Assembly: GCA_022266195.1 (NCBI GenBank)
Contig: WHVY01000002.1
Location: forward strand, 13,655,001-13,719,000
Reading direction: 5' to 3'
Source: Tetranychus cinnabarinus
Lineage: Eukaryota > Arthropoda > Arachnida > Trombidiformes > Tetranychidae
Length of the DNA stretch: 64,000 nucleotides
Under the pieces are notes generated by a model that was not told where the DNA came from, did no database searches, and worked only from the letters and a program-made list of their open reading frames with translations. Position numbers and translations under genes: made by a program. This document shows, piece after piece, positions 14,101-25,015 of the stretch; positions within the stretch are counted from its first letter, which is position 1; every line of letters begins with the position of its first letter.

Positions 14101-15068
14101 TGAGTCTTTTTTCAGCTTTTTTATGCTCTAAGCTTTGATACTTAATTATAACATCTTGCCCTTATTGATTAACCAAATTGTTTCTGTACAAGGTTATTGA
14201 ATTATTTAAACATTAATGATCTCTGTTAGTCAATTTCTGGATCTTAAATTGTTGACCTTGCGAGTTGAAAAAATTACTTTCAATGGGCAATAAATTACAG
14301 GTTTAAAGTTGAATAGGCGGAAGAAAGTGAAACATAGTTTGATTTTTAGTGGACAGAATTTTAATTAAACTGAAACCTCTGACCTAATTTAAAGTTAATG
14401 GTTAAATTATTCGCACAGAACTGTTTAATAATCATAATTTGATATTCACTCATACTAATCTTGATTGATCAAGTTCTCTGGAGAAATGGTTGAGACTATT
14501 AGTTGAGATTGAAATTTGATTTCATCGCTATTATAGTGAATCAGGTGAGCATTAACGTTGAATTTGATTGCAATAGATTGAGTATTTAAGATTCATTGTA
14601 TTATAATTATTTCGTGTTTTATTTGTTTTCAGTGATTTAAGAATTGGCAAGGATTAAGATACACAATCGGTGCAGGTATACAATAAAACAAGTATAAAAT
14701 GATTTTATTTATTCTATATATTTGATTGTGCTCATTTTGATATTTATCCAATAGTGACCATCTAAATGATTGTTACCAGATTCTGAATTGATAAATTATT
14801 TACAATAATCAACACCAGAATAAAGGTAATGTTTATTCCGCAATTTAACCCAAAAGATTAAATCAAAAGTTAAATTCACACAGCTTCATCTTTGAATATG
14901 ACCAGGTTGATGCTTGAAATAATTTTTAACACGATATTGTTGGCACCGAGTGTAGAAACAAATTACAGCTTTAGTTCATCGATTGGGTATCAATTAACTT
15001 GAGCTTTTTACATATAATTATAAATGTACATCCCACGTAAAGATAATTTTACATTAAAAGTACTTGTA
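11175..15068. other. Long intergenic region (3.9 kb)
   Basis: Flank between the divergent-side start of EPS8 and the 3' end of ALG12. It holds low-complexity pyrimidine tracts near 13120-13200 (TCTC and TTTC runs) and many poly-A/T runs. A motif GCGCCATCTATTA lies at 863-875 past 11000 (11863-11875), about 690 bp upstream of the EPS8 start. The open frames present (for example near 12356 and 13059) are biased in composition and show no family features. No gene is supported. Confidence 0.5.
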
Positions 15069-17395
15069 TTAACGTGTAACGCATCGGAATATCCACAATT
15101 TAGGAGCAGTTAACACAAATACACTCTTGGGTGCTCGACTTAAATCAATTCCATCGTACCCGTTGACTGCTTTGATAAGGTTACAGTCCTGTGCATCTGG
15201 ACTTAATTTACAAACAACGGATTCAATATTGTCAGATAAGCGGATCGTAGTTTTTGTTTTGGGTGCTTTTTTAGGTATCCTTGCAGTAGAAGAGCAAGAT
15301 CTGGTCAAAAAATCGACATCAATATTTTCCAAAATGAAATAGACAACCTTAAAATCTTTGCCAATGGCAGATGGTCTCAATTTAGGGTTACGAGTTCTCC
15401 ATTTCGCTATTCTCCGAGTTTTATTGGCCATTAATGCGTAATCTTTAGACTTGTCATAAGTTATTCCATTGAGTTGAAGGAATCGAGTGAAACCGGTTTG
15501 AGCAGCTAAATTGCAAACATAGACACCGATATCCTGAGCTTTAAAACTTTTCAAATCGGTTGACTTGATTCGTTTATTTGTCCAATTAACAGCGTCGCCA
15601 CCAGGATAATTGTGCCAGGAAGCTACAGAAGCATAAACAAGGCAACCAATATTTACCCAAATATGGAAAGCCATGATGACCAGAATTATTGTCGTGAAAT
15701 AGGCAAAAGATGGAGGTAAGTTTTCGATGGATGCAGGTCGATTTGTTGGTGGTGGGGTTTCTTGCTGTTCAGATGAGGCACTTCTATTGATCTCAAATAC
15801 AGATTGTGTTATGCTAGAATATTGAGTGTCGAGAACTTCATCATAATACATTCTGTTTTGTCCTCGTCGTCTACGAACATTTTGTGTCGAAGTACCGGGT
15901 GCAGGGTAATATGGTGTATCGCCTGTTGTCCCGGGAGATGCGTGTGATGGTATTGCGTCGTATTTATCGGGTAACTTTGCCTTGGATTTTTTTGACTTCC
16001 TTTTCTTGGCTTCTTTTGCTTGTTCTATCTGTCTCTGTTCTTCAGCCTCTTCTTCGGTTGAAACTGCATAACCTAAACGCTTGCGAATGATATAAATCAA
16101 CCAACTTTCAGGGTAAGGTTTAAGAGTAAAAAATCGATATCCAGTAATAGCAATTGTGTTGGCAGCGCAAGTGTTAAGTAATGGAAGACAATATATAATA
16201 AATCGTAGTTCTTTGTGTCCAAGGAATGAATAGAGAAAAATAAATGCAAAGGAAACTGCAAAGCAGGTTCTCATACACCGTCTTGATGCAAATGGCACAA
16301 AGAAAAGCGAGAAAAGTAGAGATCGTGGAAGAGCTGAATAAAAGTACCAAAGAAAGGGTTGAACTCCCCACTCTGCTGACTTGTTGAGGTAAACGTTGAA
16401 AAATATGCCAAAAGCCTCTGGCCAAACCCATCTTTGCCACATAAATGAATCAAATAGGACGGTAGCAAATAATGAAACTAATCCAGCAGGAATCCCGACT
16501 AGAAATAAATGTGATATATCAAGATTATATTGGAAAAATATTGAACTGATGATCATGGGACCAAATAAAAGAGCTGTTTCTGCACGGAAAATCACAACAG
16601 TTATTGCACATAGAATAATGAATGGAGTATTGCGTCCAGAAAGCCATTTAGCCGAGGCAAACAGGACTAAAATCAAGGCAAAAGTGTTCGGAAGAGGCCT
16701 TGATGCATAAAAAAGAAAGTGAAATTGTGATGCCGTTAAAATGGTAAGAGCACTGGTCGTATGGCGTCCAAATTTTCTTGTAACTTCACACGCATAATTA
16801 AAAAATCCGAGAAGTACAAAGCTTGACAGGATTATCCTAACGATTATCTGGATGTATATTTTCTCGAGTATTCGAGTATTCATGGACCAAGGGAAGGCGA
16901 ATAAGCTCAAAATGAATGGACCAATAAATGTTCTTGGAAGAGGCCCTGTAAAATTGAAAAAAGTAATGTGAATTTAAAGCTAAAACATTTGCAAACTTTA
17001 ACAATTATTAAGTAATTATGTTATCTATATAATAATTACAATAATAATAATTATTTATTAATGAAAAAGACAAAATTACCTGGAAATTCTTCATGATCCC
17101 AACGCCAACCACTGTAGTTATGCGAATGAACGATATTGGTCGGTTCAATAGAAAATTTTAATTTTAAAGGAAATTTTGGACTAATCGATATATCAGCAGT
17201 GCCATTAGCATATCTATTCGCTATGTCCAGTGCTCGAGGGAACCCAAGGTATATGAAATCATGAACCGCTTGTATCCCGAACGATTCCTCAACTTTTGTG
17301 AATGGAGTAAATAAAACGTACGCATATGACAACGCAACTATCCCAGCAAATTGGACAGTCCGAGACATCATTAATAGGGATATGAGAGACCCCAT
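15069..17395 (-). CDS. ALG12: ALG12-type dolichyl-P-mannose alpha-1,6-mannosyltransferase
   Basis: ER membrane enzyme that adds the eighth mannose to the lipid-linked N-glycan precursor (GT22 family, C-type). Two exons (minus): 17395-17080 and 16945-15069, joined in phase through EFPG|PLPRTF, giving 730 residues. Family signatures: FTKVEESFGIQAVHD near the N-terminus (first luminal loop with the conserved acidic pair), EEFPGPLPRTF, LPNTFAL, WPE, LNKSAEWGVQPFLWYFYSALPRSLL, and HKELRFIIY at about residues 349-357; several membrane helices. ALG12 is normally about 490-550 residues. The extra length is a charged, low-complexity insert (roughly residues 400-520, rich in Glu/Lys, then Pro/Ser/Thr) plus an extended C-terminus. 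The reading frame stays open throughout, so it appears functional. Confidence 0.93.
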
Positions 17396-18877
17396 GGTCT
17401 AGTTATTTAACGCAATACGAGTTCAATCGAATATTAATAACGATTTTAATTTAATTTCATTCTTCTGCTTGCAAAATTAGCTTTAAATTAGATTTTCTTT
17501 ATTAGCCAAACCAATAACCACGAACCAATTAGTTGAAAAGATTCAATTTTGATACTCAAGTTACTTTAGATCAAGAGCTGATCAAAAGATGAAAGCACAG
17601 CGAAACAAGACAAGGGAAACAGAGAGACACAATCACAATCACAAGTACATCAAATCAAAACAAAATGAAAGAGTTGGAAGAAAACGAAATCGACGTGTAA
17701 ATGATATGGAAGAAGTAACTTTACTAGAAATATTGACAGTGGTTTTAATTAAAAGAAAAGGATGAGTTAGACTATACAAATGAAAATTAAAATGATTAAT
17801 GAAAAAGTTAGTCAATCAAAATCAAATTTAAACCGGTTCAGCTGCAATTCAAATTGTAAAAAATTTAAACACCAAACAGCTTTAAGCAATTTGCTTATTG
17901 CCTAATTATATTGAGTAACAACAATTTCTAGCTCCATCTTTTTTCATCTTATGTAATAGAAATGAGCGGTGAATTTGAAATAAGAGTAATCCGTAAACTA
18001 AATCATTGATAAATCAAAATTGATCAACGAATTATCAGGAATTGAATTATCCCTAATCCAACAATTTGATTCGTCGATAATAAATTTTGGTATCTATGGT
18101 TATTAAATATGTTCTGACCTTGTAGGTTAACCAAAATGACTTTCGATTGTTGCTAAATCTCAGGTTCAAGTTAAACCAACCTGCAAAGTAAATTGTTTGG
18201 ATCTTAATGGACAGAATCCTGGTTAAATTGTTTTGATTGCTTAATTAGGTGCATTTTTCCCTTTCTTTCCCTTTCTGTGCCTTAGTTTGATAATCTGTTT
18301 GGTAAAAAATTTGTAAACAGAAGCAACTTCATCTAATTTGGATTGGTCTAGTTTGTCACACAGGTTTGACCATTGAGATACTTATGGTCAACGTGATTGA
18401 CGACACAAATCTAGACCATTTAACCAGTTTTTTTAGTCTTTGAAGGTCACAGCTGTTAAAAACTGAAGATCTTGTTTGCTTGAGAGCAATGTCAGGTACA
18501 TTATGGTGCTTTTATTGCTTAAAGGATTATGTTAACAGCAACTGGTATGACCTGAAAGGGAGAGCAAAAGCTTTTAAAGTTGTCTAATTATCATGAACCT
18601 GACCCGGGGTGGTTTTCAGTTGAACCCATGATTGGTTTAAACGAATGACAATTAAAGAAACAACAACAACTGCGCTGATTGCTAAGATTGTCTCAATATG
18701 AAGCCAACCTTTTCCCCAACAGAACCTGGCTTTGTTTAATCACCTTCATCTTGGTAAAATTGTTCACTTTTAAACAAATCTTGAACCAGTCAACAACATT
18801 AACGTGCAAAAATTTCCTCGAATCTCTTCGTTTAGTTTTTGTTATTCAAATTTAGTCAACTTTAAACTTAAACCAAA
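17396..18877. other. Intergenic between ALG12 and the secreted peptide gene
   Basis: A+T-rich DNA that should contain the promoters of ALG12 (minus) and of the small secreted peptide gene (plus), which are transcribed divergently. No open frame or repeat stands out. Confidence 0.5.
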
Positions 18878-19487
18878 ATGAAATTCAACCTTTTCGTAAT
18901 TTGTACTATTTTCTTAGCCATAACCATCAGCTATACCCTCGCAGCTCCTCAATGGCTCGGACTTAACATTCCGTAAGTACTTAAACGATCTAAGAATTTG
19001 AGTTTGATGAACAAAACCTCTCCTCCTTAGCAATACATTTAGAGATACAGTAAAATGTAAACAGTTGACAACAACAGAATTGTTTATAAATTGTTTATAT
19101 CTTTATAAATCTAAATATATTGCTGTGCGAAGATGTTATCAGATGAATTTGACATTTGATTCATTTTCCTTGTACATTTACTGAATTGGTATAACATTAA
19201 CATCTTATAACCTTTGGTATTAAACAAAATGATTGTATCAGTGTTGAGCGTTTCTTAGATTTCACTGATTTTATTATATTTTAAAATGTTAATCAATCAA
19301 ACAATGTTGAACAAGTATTAATTTAGATATATTTCATCTTTTCATCAGAGGAATCATCCGCCTTAATCGTGACCAAGGGTATGAAGGTTCTGGTTTGGGA
19401 ATCGATGTATTGGGTGGCTTGGTTCAAGTCGGTGTAGCGAGGAATCGCTTTGCCCCAGGCGGCCGTGTTGGAGTTCATGTTGGATAA
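18878..19487 (+). CDS. Small secreted glycine-rich peptide, unrecognised
   Basis: Two exons, 18878-18972 and 19349-19487, with a GTAAGT donor and a TTTTCATCAG acceptor, encode 77 residues. The start has a good context (ACCAAAATGA). Residues 1-22 (MKFNLFVICTIFLAITISYT and on to LA) form a textbook signal peptide with a likely cleavage before APQW. The mature part, about 54 residues, has no cysteine, is rich in Gly and Val (GSGLGIDVLGGLVQVGV, GGRVGVHVG), and carries a basic/aromatic segment. I do not recognise a family. The glycine-rich pattern is loosely like some arthropod antimicrobial or salivary peptides, but that is only resemblance. The intact splice sites, signal peptide and frame continuity are the evidence that it is a gene. 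Confidence 0.65.
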
Positions 19488-20003
19488 CCATCGACCATTT
19501 GATTGGAAATTTGAAATTTCATTTTCTTCATTAATTTTTAAATAGACTCATAATTGACGTGTTTTATTGTTAATTTCATCTCTACAATTCACCTTCATAG
19601 AAGAGTTTAAAGCCTTGAGTTTGATTTCTTCGTTTGCTCATTAATTTAAAATTATGAGTAGACTCAAGAACAATCAAATTTATATTAATTTGCATTCGCT
19701 CCTGAATGTAGTTCAGTAAATATTTTGAATTGTCTGTCCTTGTCACTATTTGAATATAATAGTTTACTCAGTTGGACAACAATTGATTATTTTTTTACAT
19801 CTAATTTCTAATTGTACATCTGACAAAAATGAAGGTGAATTTGGTGAGATGGCATGGAACAAAAACTATAAGCTATTAAGAAATCACTATAAACTTATTT
19901 AATTATGGGTTTTAAATAAATTTTGATAAAAATATAAAAATTACGATTGAATTATTGTACAAGATATCACAAATTTAAATAAACTTGAAATCACAGATAA
20001 GAA
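19488..20003. other. Convergent intergenic gap
   Basis: Space between two genes that converge: the secreted peptide (plus) and CDIN1 (minus). It should hold both 3' untranslated regions; nothing else is seen. Confidence 0.5.
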
Positions 20004-20998
20004 TCACAAACGAAGGTTTGCCAATTGATTTGCACATTCATGATAGACTAGTTCCTCGGCAATTATTAATTTGGGATCTCTTTTCATTACACTACGGGTA
20101 CATCCATATTTATATAAAATCAGACCACGACCAAATCTATTGGCATACGAATTGAACTGATACTTGAGGTAGTCCTTGTGGCAGTGTCCAGAGGCGAAAA
20201 GAGCTTTACATTCTATCCAAGAAATGAAAATTCTTGATCTTGAAAATTCATCAGTTGAACACAACTGACATAGAGGTAATTTTACAGGAGGTAAAATGTA
20301 CGCTTTTGTATTGTCTGCTGACAAGACTATCTCGATTGGAATGTTTAGTTTGAAGTCTGGAGTAACATCGAATTCTTTCGTCCTTAGTGAATTTTCTGAA
20401 GCATAAGAAATTTGAGCTTTCTTAAGAATCTGAGCAACTTCATATTCAAATAGTTCTCCAGCGTTACGCATAACACAATGGGAAAGTTGACCGAAAATGG
20501 GATCTGCATATTGAGCCATCATTACTTGAACTGCAAGTTCTCCTGTGAAAAGTAGAGGAAACGATAAGTTAAGATTTATCAGGTAATTTGTCAGATTTAC
20601 TTACCATTGGGAATTTCATTAGTGTCTTGTAACCACTGCTTAACAGTAAGTTTATCACTAATATTGAGAAGAAATCTTTTGGCTACGATTGTTGGACTAA
20701 TATCCAGCTCTTTGGCAATCTCAAGAATGGTACCTTTTCCATTTTTATAATCGTCATAGGCTTTAGCCCAGTCAACTTTTCCAACTTTAGCTCTTGTATC
20801 ACTTTGATGCACATACATGATCAAACTCAAAATGAGCTTCTCTTCATATCCTTCTTTTGAATATTTTTCAAATAATGTGTCCAACACATCTTGAATATCA
20901 ACAGCTTTAATGGTTTGTCTCAATTGTCTGAAGTCTTCAACTATTGAGTTATATTTCGAGTTCTCCATGATGGTCATCTTTAAGGAAATATAAAACAC
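20004..20998 (-). CDS. CDIN1: CDIN1-like (CDAN1-interacting nuclease 1) protein
   Basis: Homologue of human C15orf41/CDIN1, a predicted PD-(D/E)xK nuclease that partners with codanin-1 in chromatin assembly. Exons (minus): 20998-20605 and 20542-20004, phase 1, junction NEIPNG|ELAVQV. Family features: helical N-terminal part (EIAKELDISPTIVAKRFL), PNG..A.QV, then TPDF, WIECKALFASG and YANRFGRGLILYKYG, matching the nuclease core: Asp of TPDF and Glu-x-Lys of WIECKA are the expected catalytic residues. The segment between TPDF and WIECKA is about 25 residues longer than in the human protein. Length is 300-310 residues depending on the start. Three Met codons (20998, 20977, 20968) are possible; I extend to the first, though the last two have more typical spacing. 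Confidence 0.85.
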
Positions 20999-22514
20999 AA
21001 AAATAAGCTGAAAAAGGCTGAAAGAAGACGAAGTAACTGAATGTAAACTGCAAAGTTGTTTCCAAAATCTGAAACAGACCAGCTTTGGATCATTTTAAGT
21101 TCAAAATTGAGGCAAAATTAACATTTAACTCCTTTTTAAAGTGGTACGATCTCCCTTGAGAAGATTATCATTATCATTATCTTCAGTTTCAATTTCAAAA
21201 CTTGACGAGCAAAACTTAAAAACAAAAGACAGTTGCATACGGATTAAACAGTAGATTAACGACTAGAAGATTGAAGTGATTAAACCCATCCAGACACTTA
21301 AACATGAATTGACGATGAAACTTTGTTATGGCTGGATTTGTTAAACAAAGGTCTCAAGTTTACAGCAGTGGAATGTTAGGAAGGAAAGTTGCATGCAAGA
21401 GTAATTCGAGCAAATAAGAGAAATTACTTACCTTTCCAATATTTGCTATTATTAATAACACAAGCTGATAATGACAGTCTCTAAATTCAACAAATAGCAA
21501 TTAAATAATCAGTTTTGATGGTTGTACATGCGAGAAAGTAAATGTTGAACGCAAGAAACAAAAACTTGAACCGCCAACTGGGGACCGTATTCAAAGTGAA
21601 ACTCTTGTAACTCAGAAATTGAAAATTAACAATAAACTGAAATTAAACATCCAACCGTCATTGATTAATTCAGTCATTATATGCTAGTGAAATCTTACAT
21701 TCATTTTATGATTGTGGCAATGAAAGATCAAAATTGAAATGGATTCTATATGGATTTTAATTGAAGTTTGCTCTCCATTTTTGCAGTCAACATCAATTTC
21801 AATATTTCAAACATTCAATTGCAAAAAATTTTCATGTTGTTGATCTACTGAACAATATAATTCAAAATTTATTTCAAGAATAAAAGGTAATCTAACTCAG
21901 AAACTTAATAACCTCACAAATCAATCATTAGATGTTGACATGAAATTACAAAGACTTGCAACTCAACCAATAACCAAGAGCCAAGCTTACTATTTTTGAT
22001 GCTTTAAAAATTGAAAATATATTTTCTATGAATTGAGTCAATTTAAATTGAGGCTGAATTGTTTATTAAACCACAAAATCAAATGGCAATCATAAGATTT
22101 TACATTTTAAATGCAACTAGACTAAACAAGACGAAACTTGAAGGCTGAAACATTAGATTGATGAAATTGAAAATAGACATTTCATCTCAGCGTGATTCAA
22201 TTTCATTAAGAATAGCAATGAGGTTTTAATAATTCTAGTAACAATTGAGGAATACAAAGAAATACAAAACAGAGGCTCAAGCATAATAATAATCAGAATT
22301 GAAGGAATAATTGCAAGCAAAAATGTAAATCGAAAGCTAACTGGAGATGAAATTGGAAGCAATGGTCATCATTGAAAACGACCATCTCAAGGTTGCAAAT
22401 ATTAATATTAAAGTAGCCATTAGTTACTCTGATCAGTCAGTTGATTGTTGGATAGCAAACTATAACATTTATAATAATTTCGCATCTATTTATTTCCATT
22501 GAACAACACCCATA
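20999..22514. other. Intergenic between divergent CDIN1 and Kazal genes
   Basis: A+T-rich DNA with short runs but no supported gene. It should contain the promoters of the minus-strand CDIN1 gene and of the plus-strand Kazal gene. Confidence 0.5.
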
Positions 22515-23508
22515 ATGCAGTCAACAGTTCTAGCTGCTTTATTTGGATTTTTACTTCAATCATTATTAAGTGAGTAATCTATTTTTAATTGTCTCAAGAT
22601 GGTCGTTTAACAGTGTTAATCAACAAATTTCAGGTGAACAAACAAACTGTCCAAAACAATGTAACCAACATTCACCAGTTTGTGCCTCTGATGGTAAAAT
22701 GTATCGATCAAAATGTGAGATGGAAAAGGAAAATTGTGGGTAAGTTGAAGTTTAATCAAATTTAGACAATTTACTAATCATTTCCCATTCTCCAAGTAAA
22801 AATGTTACGGTCGTAGACTTGAACTATTGCATGGGAGAATCGTCTTGTCCTGAATTTTGCCTTGAAATATATGATCCAGTCTGTGGTGACGATGATAGGA
22901 TGTACTCAAACAAGTGCCTAATGTTGAAGATGAATTGTGGCAAGAAAAAGGTTAAAGCTGTGAACAAATCATTTTGTATTGAATCAATTAGACGTAAGTA
23001 GACTTAAATTGTCAACAATAGCTTATTAAACAGCCTCTTTAACTGATCAGGATCTTCTCGTCGACTTGAGCACTGCCCGAAACACTGTTTATTAGTTGAC
23101 AGACCTGTTTGTGGATCTGACTTGCAGCTCTACCGCAATGAATGTGTTATGCGTCAAAGAAACTGCGGGTAAAATAATTTATCTATTTCCCAGTTTATTG
23201 ATATAATTATTTTTAATTTATATTTCCTTTTTCCCCAAATTACTGTCATTTAATCAAGTTAATTTATTTCACTCTTGTCCTGCAGAAAAAAGCTCTCAGT
23301 GGTTGATATGAAAGAGTGTGTACAACAGCCCAATCCTTGTCCGACGCGATGTGTAACCATTCCTGATCCAGTTTGTGGTTCAGATGGTAAATGGTATTTA
23401 AACAAGTGTTGGTTTTTAATGCAAAACTGCGGCAAATCAATAGCTAGAGCATCAGATGACCTCTGTCCTCGCAATTTGCTTCCTTTAATTTTTAATAAAA
23501 GCAATTAA
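22515..23508 (+). CDS. Secreted four-domain Kazal-type protease inhibitor
   Basis: Exons 22515-22569, 22634-22739, 22797-22993, 23051-23168, 23286-23508 join in phase to give 232 residues. Residues 1-19 (MQSTVLAALFGFLLQSLLS) are a signal peptide. Four Kazal domains follow, each with six cysteines in the order C-x3-C-x7-(P/D)VC-...-Y-x3-(K/E)C-...-C-G-...-C and the PVC(G/A)SDG-like core: PVCASDGKMY, PVCGDDDRMY, PVCGSDLQLY, PVCGSDGKWY. The fourth ends in a short hydrophobic tail. Kazal domains inhibit serine proteases through the loop after the second cysteine. Introns fall at equivalent places, just after Cys5-Gly, in domains 1 and 3, which is what tandem domain duplication gives. Likely a secreted (salivary, gut or haemolymph) inhibitor; the target protease is unknown. 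Confidence 0.93.
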
Positions 23509-25015
23509 ACCTTTAACTTGATGTCAACTTAATAATTATTTTAGTGAGTTTTTTCAAACAATTGATGGTTGATTCTGGAAATGGTTCAATTTTTCCTACT
23601 AATCATACTCATAGTGAACCTCTTATTCACATCAAATCATTAACCCTGACCACTACTGTATTTACAAGACTTAAGTCAACTGTTTCAATAAGCAAATTTA
23701 ATTTAATGTGTATTAAAGTTAAAATTAACAATTGAAGTGTAATTTTTTCAACCAAATTTGATTTCAAGAGATGATTTGAGGCCCATTTCTTAACTGGAGA
23801 TTGTTTCGCTCATTGGTGTTCCAGGGAGTCAATCTCATTGTTTAAAGAATGGTTTTTTGGTAACATTATTTTAATTGTCAAATGGACTAGAAATGTTGAT
23901 CATGTTTTTCGTTAATGAAATACTTTTTTCACGTTCATCAAATAATTTTCAAATTTACTTTTTAATCACAGATTTTAGTACAACTGTATCATCAACTCTA
24001 ATTTACTGTTGACCAGCACTGAAACTCAGGTAGAACAATAGAACTTTCGCGTTCTATTTATAAACCACTTTGAGATCCGATAAAAGACTGTGCAAATATC
24101 AAAAGTACGGTTTATGATTAACTGATCCGTTGAGCGTCTGATAACGAGAATAAGAATCACGATAACTTAAAAAAATTTTTGGTCTAGGTAATGGATAAAA
24201 GTCTAAACTCAAGTGTCTATAAAGGTTAAAGGTTTGTATCCATGAGCATTGAACATTGTGATTCCATGGGGGTTGAGCTAAAAGATAGAAACTGCAAATT
24301 TTGAACAAATTCAACCAATTTGATGAGCTAATATTCTGATAAAAGATTTGATTTATCCAGAAAATCCAACATCCGATGCACAGGAACGTGAAATGTTAAA
24401 CCATCCAGAATGAGCAAAATGAGTTATCTTGGTCATGATAAAGTCTTTGCTATCGCTCAGACAATTAATTTTTATTGAAAAACGATGAATCTGCCTGATA
24501 CCAGAGCCAGTAAATTGTACTTATACATAGACAACTCAACATGATCTGATGCTCCGTTAAGAATAGTCCAGACAAATGCAAGCATTTATCAAAGTTGTTA
24601 ATTCGCTTAGATCATTTCACTCCAAGCATTTCGTTGCATTGATTTATGTTAGGATGTTATGAGCTATCCTGTTGGAACTTTGCTTTCAAAATTTACAGAA
24701 AAATGCTCGATCTAAGTGGACAATGAAGGGTTTCGATTTTGGTCCGTTGCTGTATCCTGTTTTCATTTCTCGGAGTAGAATTTGATATAAAGGAAGATAA
24801 GAATGAAAAGATGAAAAGGATGGTAAATAGGATGGTGAAGATGGACAGTGACGAAAGTAAGAGAAAATTCAATGATTGTGAGAGAAAGAGAGATAGATAT
24901 ATATAGAAAGAGAAAGAGAGCTTTAAGTCGTCATGCAGATATAAAGTCCGAGAGGAATTTTATGGAAACAGATTCATTCCAGCTTAGGATCGATGAAGCT
25001 GAAATATACCATTAA
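23509..25015. other. Convergent intergenic region, Kazal / CK1 gamma
   Basis: Contains the 3' flanks of the Kazal gene (plus) and casein kinase gene (minus). A purine-rich low-complexity stretch (GAGA/GATA runs) lies at about 24875-24930. No gene or mobile element is supported. Confidence 0.5.
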
